From: Balaenoptera acutorostrata
Taxonomy: Eukaryota > Chordata > Mammalia > Artiodactyla > Balaenopteridae
Direction: 5' to 3'
Length of the DNA: 64,000 nucleotides
Assembly (NCBI RefSeq): GCF_949987535.1
Contig: NC_080068.1
Span: 79,571,254 to 79,635,253, forward strand
The notes under the pieces are model-generated. The model was not told where the DNA came from and did no database searches. It was given only the letters and a program-made list of their open reading frames with translations. This document shows positions 50,254 to 61,599 of this stretch, one piece after another; position 1 is the stretch's first letter; every line of letters starts with the position of its first letter. Both the position numbers and the translations under genes were made by a program.

Positions 50254-50350
50254 AATTTCAGTGGGCTTCAGTAGGTGGCGTGAAAGAGCTTCCCCACCCC
50301 AACCCCAAACATTAAACGTGGTTACCAGTGAAATAAGTGTTTGAGGAAGT
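50254..50350 (+). promoter_or_regulatory. TLR1: Candidate TLR1 promoter segment
   Basis: The 31 bases at 50254-50284 align without gaps to 24560-24590 upstream of TLR6 (19 of 31 identical, 10 of the 12 differences being transitions). They include TCAGTAGGTGGCGT (50268-50281), which fits the CTCF core at 12 of 14 positions. GAGGAAGT at 50343-50350 is a PU.1/Ets-type motif, expected in myeloid genes. The segment sits 116 bases before the donor at 50,400; the TLR6 counterpart is 109 bases before its donor. Function is inferred. Confidence 0.4.
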
Positions 50351-50400
50351 ACTTGATTTTCCTACAGACTACCAACAGGACAGAGGAACAGGGCGTCTTG
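50351..50400 (+). other. TLR1: Candidate TLR1 non-coding exon
   Basis: The donor gcgtcttg|gtaagc has its GT at 50401-50402 in unique sequence. TLR1's coding exon starts at an acceptor (58907), so an upstream non-coding exon is required. The intron start after this donor also resembles that after the TLR6 candidate donor. The exon's 5' end is not defined. Confidence 0.4.
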
Positions 50401-50565
50401 GTAAGCGACATCTTTTTAAATTCTATAAAATAAAATTATGGTATAATGAGTCGTTAGACACAAAAATCTCAAACATCTCTATGATTAAGTCCTGGGTGTT
50501 TTTGTAAGTGGTTTATTTCTGATATGTACTTATTTATCAGCTCCTTGTCCTAAATCAGAGAAAGG

Positions 50566-50568
<3 letters not shown>

Positions 50569-50620
<52 letters not shown>
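50569..50620 (+). repeat. (TG)26 microsatellite
   Basis: An uninterrupted TG repeat of 52 bases begins about 170 bases downstream of the candidate TLR1 exon, within its presumed first intron. It is pure and therefore probably length-variable. Shorter GT/AC runs occur near 14,810, 30,113 and 45,258. Confidence 0.95.
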
Positions 50621-50627
<7 letters not shown>

Positions 50628-50639
50628 TTCCTGAATGAA

Positions 50640-51639
50640 CCTCATCTCAGGCGTGATTTGCTTTCAGGAGATATGTTTCAGCTGGGAGATGAATATTGGG
50701 GTCACAAACGTCTCCTCATGGGTTTCTTCTAGAGCTGCGAGGTGTTGATTTCAGGTGACCCTGCTCTTCATCCTGTCCTCTCCGTTTATCTCTTCGCAGT
50801 GATGTTGCTGAGGACAATGGGTTATAGGTAAATTACTCCTGGAGGCCGTGCTGCCGAATGACTCCTCTGTTTTTTATGGGCAGGTTCATTTGAGTTTTTT
50901 CTCTGGGCTGTTTCCACAAGCTATTTATTTTATTTTATTTTTTCTGTTTTCTCAGACCACTGAAACTATCCTGGGGTGCTACTAGTCAGGGGGAATTGCA
51001 GGATTTGAAAATGTTTCCCAGGCTACCCCCAATTGGATCCAAAGAGTTGTGAGTGCATCTTTACAACAGAAAGTGAAAGTTCACAAAACCACATAGGAAA
51101 CAAAGCAGAAAATCTCTTGACCTGGTTCTGATCCTTTCAGCCTGTGGTTAATAGCTAGTTGCCCTAGTGCAAAGAAAACTCTTAATAAATATTTGTGGGA
51201 TTGAACTTAATGGGCCAGATTGTATGAGTATTAGCTATTAAGATAAGTCAAAGTCCTGACAGGATGCCCCCAAAGTCTTCAAACAAAGGCGATTCACATG
51301 TATTGATGCATTGGATCATAAAAGGTGAAGCTAAACCTATCATAATCATGAAAATAGACATAAACACACCTGGAGATATTTTTATACTTTCTGATTAAAG
51401 CACCCTATTACTAATCAACTTTGCAAATAATAACTTTATTTGGCAATAAAATAGTTTTGAGTTTCTACTACAGATGAGATTCAGTGCTGGTCATTAGGAC
51501 TTTGACAAAAAATATTGATTTTTCACTGATCTAGCAAGTTTAATATATACAATTTGTAGCTCCTGTAAGTGCCTAAAAGTCAGTTCCTCTTGTATGCAAC
51601 ACTTTGACTTCTTAATTATAGAATTTTCTTTTTTTTTTA
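50640..51639. other. TLR1: Presumed TLR1 intron, unassigned
   Basis: An L2/MIR-like tail lies near 51,170-51,220. Otherwise nothing is recognised. Confidence 0.4.
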
Positions 51640-53315
51640 GGCAAGAAGTGGATTTATTTAGAGAGAAACATACTCCACAGACAGAGTGTGGGCCATCTCA
51701 GAAGGTGAAAAAGACACCAGGGTATGGGGTTGTCAGTTTTTATAGGGGTGGGTAATTTCATAGGCTAATGAGTGGGAGGAGTATTCCAGCTATTTTGGGA
51801 AGGGGCGGGGATTTCCAGGAATTGGGCCACCACCAGTTTTTGATCCTTGTGGTCCGTCTTGGAACTGTCTTGGTGCCTGTGGGTGTGTCATTTAGCTTGC
51901 TGATGTGTTACAGTGAGCATATACTGAGGCTCAAGGTCTAGTGGAAGTTGACTTGTCCGCCATCTTGGACCCATTTTGTTCTAATCAGTTTATGTCATGT
52001 CCTTGGGCTATGTCATTCTTTCAAAGGTTTGTGCCCTGCCCCCTTCGCTCCTGTTTCATACCCCCCTCAGAGATTTTACTCCCATATTCTTATGGGAAGC
52101 AGAAGGGCAATGTTCCGTCTTCTGTAAGTGCTTCAAGGCTGAGTAGGGGCGTTGACCTTGCCTGTCAGAGTAAAAGTCTCTGGATGCCTGATCTAGGGGC
52201 CCCAGGGGCAGGACAGCTCCTTGTTTTAAGTCAGTATGGGCTGGAATCCTCACATAGCCATCATCTTGGTGTGGAACCCTTGTAACTGCTTCCGTAGCCT
52301 TTCTGTGAATCTCCTTGATGATGAAGCACTTTTTGTAACAGCATCAGAGTACAAAAATACCTATAAATGACAAAAGACTTAAAAGGCATGGTTAAACATC
52401 TGATTACAGTGTAATCGATAAAGAAACTTGATTACAATAACCAGAATTACGAATGATTACATTTAACTTAACATACCAAATAATCCTAGTTAAATATTTC
52501 TCTTTAGGATACCTCAGGGGCCCTCTAAAGTTAGCTGGAAATCAAAAGAAACTTAATTAAAATTTGACATTTGGGAAGTTTGTCAAAAAGTTTTAAAACA
52601 CGTGGTAAAATAAGATCATAGGTCACTGTGAGACAATACGTATTCCTTAACTAAAGTTACAAAAGATCTCAAAAACAAATACAGATCACTTAAAGGCAAA
52701 GACACTCATACTATCTATTATTAAAATCAGCATTTCAAGAGAACTCTGGAGGGAGAAACCAAATCCAGACTTGTCCCAGCCCACTCCCAACAAAATCCAT
52801 TTACCCAACTAAATGTAATCCAATTCTAGAAAATCCTGATCATGTATAACTCTTTTCAGTATTTTTCATTCTTCACGCCATTTTCACTAAAAACACTTTT
52901 CTTAAAAGTTTTTTTCACGTTGAGTTACTTGTCTTGTTGACAAATTTGTAACAGATAGAATAAGATCTTATTTGACCTCTAATAAACCTAGGTACAGGAC
53001 TTCCCTGGTGCAGTGGTTAAGAATCCGCCTGCCAATGCAGGGGACATGGGTTCGAGCCCTGGTCCGGGAAAACTCCACATGCCACGGAGCAACTAAGCCC
53101 GTGCACCACAACTACTGAGCCTGCGCTCTAGAGCCCACGAGCCACAACTACTGAGCCCGCATGCCACAACTACTGAAGCCTGTGCACCTAAAGCCCGTGC
53201 TCCGGAACAAGAGAAGCCACCGCAATGAGAAGCCCACACACCGCAAGGAAGAGTAGCCTCCGCTCACTGCAACTAGAGAAAGCCGGTGTGCAGCAACTAA
53301 GACCCAATGCAGCCA

Positions 53316-53346
<31 letters not shown>

Positions 53347-54822
53347 ATGTATGGGAAAAAAAGCTTTAAAAAAAAACACCTAGTTACAACAGAAGTATTA
53401 TACTTAACATTGATGACTCTTACATGTCAATATTAATCAAACCAACAAGCTTAAGCCACCTTCAATACCAGATATCAGTTTAGTAGTGAACATTATCCAG
53501 ATAACATGAACCTGAAATTCATTCTGACCAGATTATTTTCTATTTCTGAGTATTTATATAAGCACTTAATTTTTTTTAAGCCTATTAAGTAGAGCTCTTT
53601 TACAAATTCATTTTCCGCAATATCCTACACCTACAACACACATATAGATACATATGAACACACAAACAAACACAGAGGTCTTATAGTACCCATTTCAAAA
53701 TTTCAGCCCTCAGTCAGGTATAACATAAAAGCCATCAGTTATAAGGGGCTGGATTCAAACTGGGCTTGTAGCAGATGGAACAACCCCTTTTTACTAGTGT
53801 TTACAGAAAAGGCACTTAAGATTTCTATTTATCCTTGACAAGTCAAGTTCTAAATTACTTTACCCTCTTTTTAAAATTTTCCATTTAAAAAGATGTCAGA
53901 GATTAGGGTTCCTGAGAAGACCAGATAGAACATTTGCATCTCAAAGGTACAGGCAAGTTCCTCCTAGGATGACTTTGTTTCCCCTTTGTTTAATACTTTC
54001 AAGCCTCTTAAGATAAATAGGGAAGGTTTTGGGAGTGGCAAAAGGATTGGTGGGTTTTGGATTATTTTTGGAACCACACCTCTGGTCCTGTAAAGACTAC
54101 ATTTGTAAAACAAGGACAGTTTTGTTTTCCTTTTCAAATTGGTTGGTTACCTCAATGATAGTGAAGGACTGAGATACCATTCGCCTTTGTTGGAAAGTTT
54201 TACTTTTCCTCATCTAGCTTAAGGGAGAAGGCCTCTTCCAAAATTCCTATCAGGGTCTGAATATCAGCTATGGTCAGCTTAGTCAGACCAGTGGCCTCCT
54301 ATTTTGTTAATCTACTTACAAACATTTTTGAAGATCTTCCTTAGGTTTAAGAAATTTGTACCTTATATTTAGACACTGTATAACCCTTTTTACTTAATAA
54401 TCACTGGCTGGATATCTTTGGCCAAGCCCGGAACCTCGATATTGCACACTCCAGGGTCTACTAAGGCTTCTATTTTAGCTTCAGATTTTATCTGTTCCTT
54501 TTTGCTTTTTGTTAGAACCATTTGGTGATGAGGGTGGTTCCCTTGCCCGTCGAGAAAGAGTGGCCCCTAACTTAGTTAACAAATCTCTTCCCATTAAAGG
54601 GATGGGACAGTCAAGCATAAACGGAAAGGAATGTAAAAAGAGCTGGCCATTGATCTCCTCAGTTGTAATACGATGGTTTCATAAACTGAGTGCTTCAAAT
54701 AATGACTATAAATGAAAGGGCAGAATGGAGGTTGAGCAAATAGAAGATATTTGAGTCAACTAATTAAGCTAGATAGAAAACTGAAGCCATGCTTTCATTA
54801 AATGCCTGAAGACAGGCAGTTT
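51640..54822 (-). mobile_element. Degenerate class I endogenous retrovirus, antisense
   Basis: The left part (51,640-52,320) reads like an antisense LTR (ccgccatcttggaccc, gtgtgggccatctcagaagg). On the minus strand at about 54,610-54,540 a retroviral protease C-terminal motif (GRDLLTKLG) is visible. Further on, at about 54,460-54,400, a start-of-RT-like motif (VPGLAKD) follows, soon cut by a stop. The pro-then-pol order fits a minus-strand provirus. Most of pol and env is unrecognisable or deleted, and a SINE sits at 52,996. No functional protein can be made from it. Whether the left LTR belongs to the same element is inferred. Confidence 0.65.
52996..53377 (+). mobile_element. CHR-type SINE inside the ERV remnant
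   Basis: Long subtype with three modules. The head lacks a few bases (ttccctggtgcagtgg). The duplication acctag(g/t)tac matches at 9 of 10 (52986-52995 and 53378-53387). Confidence 0.9.
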
Positions 54823-55331
54823 TGATACTGACCAGGGTTCTTGGCCTTCCCCAATAAATAGAAATTGACCAGACGCCAGACAGGAAATTCAGGCAAGGCT
54901 CTATTGGGGCCCCTGCCGCAGCAGACGGGAGCAAGAACAAGTAACAGTTTCCCTTGCTTGCTGGCCCGAGGTGGGGTGGGGTGAGCTGGTTCCTTATATG
55001 GGGGTGAGGTTAGGGGTGTGTCCAGGGGGTCGCTGGAGGGGTGGCTTGGTGGTTTGCCCGCCCCTTTGTGGTGCTGTGTGCAGGGGGCATGCGCAGTACC
55101 CTGCTTTTGCTCCCGACACCCTGTTTTTGCTCCAGGCTCTTTAGAAGCGGCAGCTGGGCTTTTTTGGTCTTTTTGTGTCTTTTGTCCAGAATTTGCCCCA
55201 ACTGCACATGCACGCAGTTATTTTTAGTCCCTTAGAGTTGTTTTGGTTTTTTTTGTTGCTTGAGGAGTCATTTGTCCAGATGCAAGCACTGCAGCACTGC
55301 CACAAAGGGTTCCAGGTCCCAGCCTGTCTCA
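54823..55331 (-). mobile_element. Solo LTR, same family as 18,279, inverted
   Basis: It begins TG and ends CA, is 509 bases long and has an exact 4-bp duplication gttt (54819-54822 and 55332-55335). Antisense shared strings with the first LTR include ggttccaggtcccagcctgtctca and caggcaaggct. It appears inserted within or beside the older ERV remnant. Confidence 0.85.
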
Positions 55332-55335
55332 GTTT

Positions 55336-55837
55336 CATAAATTTAAATTTGTTGTGACGGTTGCCGTTGTTAAGGAAACAAGGACAGCTTTCATCTTGCT
55401 TGTGATGGGTTCACTGTGTGCTAAGCGCTCACGTCTGTGTGTGGGATCCTGTCTCTGCCCCTTGTCTCTCCAGTCACACGCTGTGCACCATACCTGACGG
55501 TGCTGACCACTGCTTCCTTCAACTCTGGAGTTTGGCCAGAAAGTTAAAAGATCCCCAGATTTGGATTCAGGTTTAGGAATAAGTAGGGAAACCCACTCGA
55601 GCCATAAGCCCAAACCACTTTTACTTCAATATAGCTTATACAGGATGGTTCTGTTCTGAGATATTAGGCACTGGCCCAGGCAGTAATTGAGTAGTATTTT
55701 TATTCTCATTGAAATATTTCTCCTTGTATGAGTAGCTCTTTCAGGAAGCTAGAGAGGAAGACTTGGGACATGTCTGGGTCTTTCAGCCAAATACAATCAA
55801 TGACATAAAAATACCACCCTTACTTTTATTTTTTAAT
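55336..55837. other. Unassigned, possibly further ERV internal sequence
   Basis: A minus-strand frame of about 90 codons (55335-55613) continues the ERV orientation and could be decayed gag, but I see no diagnostic motif. Confidence 0.3.
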
Positions 55838-56117
55838 TAATTTTATTTTATTTATTTTTGGCTGCGTTGGGTCTTCGTTGCTGTGCGTGGGCTTTCTCCA
55901 GTTGCGGCGAGTGGGGGCTACTCTTCGTTGCGGTGCGTGGGCTTCTCATTGCGGTGGCTTCTCTTGTTGCGGAGCACGGGCTCTAGGCACGCAGGCTTCA
56001 GTAGTTGTGGCACGAGGGCTCAGTAGTTGTGGTGCACGGGCTTAGTTGCCCCTTGGCATGTGGGATCTTCCCAGACAAGGGCTCGTACCTGTGTCCCCTA
56101 CATTGGCAGGAGGATTC
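55838..56117 (-). mobile_element. CHR-type SINE lacking its head
   Basis: The antisense body is complete up to cattggcaggaggattctt. The final bases (ccaccagggaagcc) are missing and L1 sequence follows at once. Confidence 0.85.
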
Positions 56118-56675
<558 letters not shown>

Positions 56676-57100
56676 TCAAAAAAGCCATGGGGAGGTACAT
56701 ATCAAATGTAGAAAGTACACCAGCTGTGAAGCCTAGCTTGAGCTCTAAAGGATCTTGGGGAGGTTGGGGGTCAGAGGACTCCCCTTGAATGTGTAAAGCC
56801 ATCTGTATTAGCTTCCTGTGGCTGTTGTAACCAGTTACCATAAACTTGGTGGCTTAAAACAACAGAAGCTTGTTCTCTCATAGATGTGGAGGCCAGAAGT
56901 CTAAATTCAGGGCGTCAGCAGAGCTGCACTCTCTCCAGAGCCTCTCCGGCTTCTGGTGGCTCTCTGGCTATTGGCATTCCTTGCCTTGTGGGTGTATCAT
57001 TCCACTCTCTGCCTTCATATGGCCATCTTCATATCTTCATATGGCCTTCTTCTCCATGTCTTTGTTGTCTCTGTCAAATATTCCTCTGCCTTTCTCTTTT

Positions 57101-57460
57101 TTTTTTATTTTTTTTTATTTTTTATTTTTTTTTTTAAAGAAAGTCACTTTTTTTTTTTTAGAAATTCACGTTCTTTTATTTATTTATTTATTTACTTATG
57201 ACTGTGTTGAGTCTTCGTTTCTGTGCGAGGGCTTTCTCTAGTTGTGGCAAGTGGGGACCACTCTTCATCGCGGTGCGCGGGCCTCTCATCATCGCGGCCT
57301 CTCTTGTTGCGGAGCACAGGCTCCAGACGCGCAGGCTCAGTAATTGTGGCTCACGGGCCCAGTTGCTTCGTGGCATGTGGGATCTTCCCAGACCAGGGCT
57401 CGAACCCGTGTCCCCTGCATTGGCAGGCAGATTCTCAACCACTGCGCCACCAGGGAAGCC
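57101..57460 (-). mobile_element. CHR-type SINE, short subtype
   Basis: The exact 15-bp duplication ctgcctttctctttt (57086-57100 and 57461-57475) flanks it. The long T-run at its left is the antisense tail. Confidence 0.95.
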
Positions 57461-57475
57461 CTGCCTTTCTCTTTT

Positions 57476-58514
57476 TTATAATTAATTTTTTATGCTTAAA
57501 AATTATAATTATTATTTTTAACTGAAATGTAGTTGATGTATTGCATAATGATTTGACATTTGAATACATTATGGAATGATCACCACGATATGTTTAGTAA
57601 CCATCTGTCCCCATACAGAGTTATTGCAATATTTTTTTTTTTCTACACACACACACTATATTTTATTTTTACAAGAGATAAATAGACTGACACCAAGCAT
57701 TGTACATGGACAGAGTTATTGCAATATTATTGACCATATTCCTCATGCTGTATGTTACATCCCTGTAACTTATTTATTATATAACTGGTGATTTGTACCT
57801 CTTTTTTTTTTTTTTTTTTAAATTAGGAAGCTTTTTTTTTTTTTTTAATGTTATCGATTAACTTTTTTTTTTTTTTAAAGTTTAATTTTTATTTATTTAT
57901 TTATTTATGGCTGTGTTGGGTCTTCGTTTCTGTGCGAGGGCTTTCTCTAGTTGTGGCAAGTGGGGGCCACTCTTCATCGCGGTGCGCAGGCCTCCCATTA
58001 TCGCGGTCTCTCCTGTTGCGGAGCACAGGCTCCAGACGCGCAAGCTCAGTAATTGTGGCTCACGGGCCTAGTTGCTCCGTGGCATGTGGGATCTTCCCAG
58101 ACCAGGGCTCGAACCCGTGTCCACTGCATTGGCAGGCAGATTCTCAACCACTGCGCCACCAGGGAAGCCCTGATTTGTACCTCTTAATCCCCTTCACCTA
58201 TTGCTCCCACCCTCCATCCACCTCCCCACTGGCACACATTTATTCTCTGTATCTATGAATCTGTTTTCATTTTGTTTGTTTTGTTTTTTAGATTCCACAT
58301 AAAAGTGAGATCATGTGGTTTTTGTCTTTGTCTGACTTATTCCACTTAGCATAATACCTTCTAGATCTATCCATGTTGTTGCAAATGGCAAGATTTCATT
58401 TTTTTTTTTAGTGGCTGAGTAATATTCCATTGTATATGTATACCACATCTTTATCTTTTGTCTATTGATGAACACTTAGGTTGCTTCCATATCTTGGTTA
58501 TTGTAAATAATGCT
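57476..58514 (-). mobile_element. 5'-truncated L1 3' end with inserted SINE
   Basis: Antisense L1 sequence (gaaatgtagttgatgtattgc...gagtaatattccattgtatatgtataccac...atcttggttattgtaaataatgc) is interrupted at 57,804-58,170. Confidence 0.75.
57804..58170 (-). mobile_element. CHR-type SINE inside L1, short subtype
   Basis: The exact 15-bp duplication tgatttgtacctctt lies at 57789-57803 and 58171-58185. Confidence 0.95.
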
Positions 58515-58906
58515 CCCCCTTTCTCTTGTAAGGATAATTGTCATTGGATTTAGAGAACACCTAGATAATCCAGGATGATCTTCTCAAGATTCTTAACTTA
58601 ACTATCTCTACAAATACCCTTTTTCTAAATTAGATAACATTCAGTTAGGAGATTAGGACATGGTTAGGAGGCAGACATATCTTTTTTGGGGAGAGAGTCA
58701 CCATTCAGCCCATTACGTATCCATATTAAAAGTTATTTGATTAGAGATAGTATAATTGTTTGTAAATGTGTATATTTTCCTGGTTTCAGGTTGTGTGACT
58801 CCAAATAATGTAAACTTCATTTAATGAGTCTCTAGTAAAAAATGTTTAATGTCAGCCATGCCTAATTTAATACAGTCAATTAATGTTGATTTTTTTTTCC
58901 CCCTAG

Positions 58907-58973
58907 GATCTGTATCTGTATCAAGATGCTCTGAAGAATAGCAGCTACCCTTAGGATTGTTTACTGTTACAAA
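58907..58973 (+). other. TLR1: TLR1 coding-exon 5'UTR with acceptor and two-codon uORF
   Basis: A strong acceptor (long pyrimidine tract, ccccctag) ends at 58906. The 67-nt leader contains ATG CTC TGA at 58926-58934, matching the ATG TTC TGA of TLR6. The shared string tatcaagatg and the following tctgaagaatagca show that the two leaders are paralogous. Confidence 0.8.
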
Positions 58974-61364
58974 ATGACTAAAACGAATTCTAGTATCTTC
59001 CATTTTGCCATCATCTTCATACTAATACTTGAGATCAGAACCCAGTTATCTAATGAAAGTGAATTTTTAGTTGACAGATCAAAAACAGGTCTTACCCATG
59101 TTCCCAAAGACCTATCCCTGAACACAACAATCTTAGATATATCACAAAACTACATTTCTGAACTTCGGACTTCTGACATCATATCACTATCAAAGCTGAA
59201 GATTTTGATAATTTCTCATAATAGAATCCAGTATCTTGACATGAGTGTTTTCAGATTTAACCAAGAACTGGAATACTTGGATTTGTCCCACAACAAGCTG
59301 GAGAAGATTTCTTGCCACCCTACTCTGAACCTCAAGCACTTAGACCTCTCATTTAATGCATTTGATGCTCTGCCCATATGCCAAGAGCTTGGCAACATGT
59401 CTCAACTAGAATTTCTGGGGTTGAGTGCCACACAGTTACAAAAATCCAGCATGCTGCCGATTGCTTATTTGCACATCAGTAAGGTTTTACTGGTCTTAGG
59501 AGACACTTATGGGGAAAAAGAAGACCCTGAGAGCCTTCGAGACCTTAATACCCAGAGTCTGCACATTGTTTTCCCCACAAGAAATGAATTCCATTTTATT
59601 TTGGATGTGTCAGTCAGCACCGCCGTAAGTCTGGAACTGTCTAATATCAAATGTGTGCTAGATGATAATGGGTGTTCTTCTTTCCAAAATGTTCTGTCAA
59701 AACTTCAAAAGAATTCAAGGTTATCAAATCTTACTTTAATCAACATTGAAACAACTTGGAATTCCTTCTTTATGATCCTCCAGTTGGTTTGGCATACAAA
59801 CATCAAGTATTTCTCAATTTCAAATGTGAAACTACAAGGTCGCGTTGACTTCAGAGATTTTGATTATTCTGGTACTTCACTGAAGGCCTTGTCTATACAC
59901 CAAGTTGTCAATGATGTGTTCAGCCTTCCACAAGGTTATATCTATAAAATCCTTTCAAATATGAACATCCAGCATCTCACAGTGTCTGCTGCACACATGG
60001 TCCACATGGTCTGCCCATCCCAAATTAGCCCACTTCTGTATTTGAATTTTTCCAACAATCTCTTAACAGACATGGTTTTTAAAAACTGTGCAAACTTGGC
60101 TAATTTGAAGACACTCAGTTTACAAATGAATCAGTTAAAAGAACTTGCAAATATAGTTCATATGACCAAGGAGATGAAGTCTCTACAACAATTGGATGTT
60201 AGCCAGAATTCCCTAAAGTATGATGAAAGTGAAGGAAATTGCCCTTGGACCAGAAGTTTATTAAGTTTAAATATGTCTTCAAATATACTTACTGACTCTG
60301 TTTTCAGATGTTTACCTCCCAGGGTCAAAGTTCTTGATCTCCACAATAACAGGATAAGGAGCATCCCTATAGATGTCACCAGTCTAGAAACTTTGCAAGA
60401 ACTCAATGTTGCTTCCAATTCTTTAGCCCACCTTCCTGGATGTGGTACCTTTAGCAGCCTTTCCATACTGATCATTGACTATAATTCAATCTCCAACCCA
60501 TCAGCTGATTTCTTCCAGAGCTGCCAGAAGATTAGGTCCCTAAAAGCAGGGAACAATCCATTCCAATGTACATGTGAGTTAAGAGACTTTATCCAAAGCA
60601 TAGGCCAAGTATCAAGTGAAGTGGTAGAGGGTTGGCCTGATTCTTATAAGTGTGATTATCCAGAAAGCTATAAGGGAACCCCACTAAAGGACTTCCATGT
60701 ATCTCAATTATCCTGCAACACAGCTCTGCTGATTGTCACCATTGGGGTCCCTGGGCTGGTATTGGCTGTTACTGTGACTGTCCTCTGTATCTACTTGGAT
60801 CTGCCCTGGTATCTCAGGATGGTGTGTCAGTGGACCCAGACCCGGCTCAGGGCTAGGAATGTACCCTTAGAGGAACTCCAAAGAACTGTCCAGTTCCATG
60901 CTTTTATTTCATATAGTGGGCATGATTCTGCCTGGGTGAAGAATGAATTAATACCAAACCTAGAAAAAGAAGATATAAGAATTTGTCTCCATGAGAGAAA
61001 CTTTGTTCCTGGCAAGAGCATCATGGAAAATATCATAAACTGCATTGAGAAAAGTTACAAGTCCATCTTTGTTTTGTCTCCCAACTTTGTCCAGAGTGAG
61101 TGGTGCCATTATGAACTCTACTTTGCCCACCACAGTCTCTTCCATGAAGGATCGAATAACTTAATCCTGATCTTGCTGGATCCCATTCCACAGTATTCCA
61201 TTCCTAGCAGCTATCACAAGCTCAAAGCTCTCATGGCACAGAGAACTTATTTGGAATGGCCCAAGGAGAAGAGCAAACATGGACTTTTTTGGGCTAATCT
61301 AAGAGCATCCATTAATATTAAACTGATGGACAAAGCAAAAGAAATAAGTCACACACAAATCTAA
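58974..61364 (+). CDS. TLR1: Toll-like receptor 1, intact single coding exon
   Basis: The protein has 796 residues, somewhat longer than human TLR1 (786). The extra residues lie at the N-terminus ([11 protein letters not shown]) and in a short C-terminal tail (after [10 protein letters not shown]). TLR1 pairs with TLR2 at the cell surface to bind tri-acylated lipopeptides and signals through MyD88. Features in order are a signal peptide (about 6-25), an LRR ectodomain, the LRRCT cap (NPFQCTCEL...) ending around C581, a transmembrane segment at about 584-607, and a TIR domain from about 639 with FHAFISYS at F641 and BB-loop P679. TLR1-type residues ([10 protein letters not shown] and IPSSYHKLK) separate it from TLR6 even inside the shared C-terminal part. 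ATG 58974 has A at -3 and no in-frame competitor in the leader. No disabling changes are seen. Codons 435-775 are nearly identical to TLR6. Confidence 0.97.
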   Translation: MTKTNSSIFHFAIIFILILEIRTQLSNESEFLVDRSKTGLTHVPKDLSLNTTILDISQNYISELRTSDIISLSKLKILIISHNRIQYLDMSVFRFNQELEYLDLSHNKLEKISCHPTLNLKHLDLSFNAFDALPICQELGNMSQLEFLGLSATQLQKSSMLPIAYLHISKVLLVLGDTYGEKEDPESLRDLNTQSLHIVFPTRNEFHFILDVSVSTAVSLELSNIKCVLDDNGCSSFQNVLSKLQKNSRLSNLTLINIETTWNSFFMILQLVWHTNIKYFSISNVKLQGRVDFRDFDYSGTSLKALSIHQVVNDVFSLPQGYIYKILSNMNIQHLTVSAAHMVHMVCPSQISPLLYLNFSNNLLTDMVFKNCANLANLKTLSLQMNQLKELANIVHMTKEMKSLQQLDVSQNSLKYDESEGNCPWTRSLLSLNMSSNILTDSVFRCLPPRVKVLDLHNNRIRSIPIDVTSLETLQELNVASNSLAHLPGCGTFSSLSILIIDYNSISNPSADFFQSCQKIRSLKAGNNPFQCTCELRDFIQSIGQVSSEVVEGWPDSYKCDYPESYKGTPLKDFHVSQLSCNTALLIVTIGVPGLVLAVTVTVLCIYLDLPWYLRMVCQWTQTRLRARNVPLEELQRTVQFHAFISYSGHDSAWVKNELIPNLEKEDIRICLHERNFVPGKSIMENIINCIEKSYKSIFVLSPNFVQSEWCHYELYFAHHSLFHEGSNNLILILLDPIPQYSIPSSYHKLKALMAQRTYLEWPKEKSKHGLFWANLRASINIKLMDKAKEISHTQI
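60276..61298 (+). other. TLR1: TLR1 segment homogenised with TLR6
   Basis: This is the partner of 39423-40445. It covers codons 435-775 of TLR1. Upstream codons differ freely from TLR6. Confidence 0.9.
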
Positions 61365-61531
61365 AAATATTCCTCTGCTGCATTCGGAAAAAATGTTGCT
61401 GCTTTTGGAAGCTCCAACAATGACTTTGTTTTGCATCAATATGGATATAAACATGATTCTGAATTTAGGATGTAGATAAAAATGTGTATGTCCTTTCAGG
61501 CCCCAGTTCCCCATGTATATGTGGTAATAAA
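61365..61531 (+). terminator. TLR1: TLR1 3'UTR with poly(A) signal
   Basis: AATAAA at 61526-61531 lies 160 bases after the stop in non-repetitive sequence. A GT/T-rich stretch follows before the L1 that begins at about 61,600. This is the likely end of the transcript. Confidence 0.65.
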
Positions 61532-61599
61532 TTTGATGAAATGTTATAATTTCTATTTAAACAGTTAATTTCTACCACATGAGGGATTTACCTATTTCT

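Larger units (their letters stand above)
56798..58713 (+). repeat. Old interspersed repeat split into two halves by nested insertions
   Basis: The left half is 56,798-57,100 (gtattagcttcctgtggctgttgtaacc). The right half is about 58,515-58,713 (cttgtaaggataattgtcattgg...accattcagccc). The family is that of 6,947-7,357. An L1 and two SINEs lie between. Confidence 0.75.
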
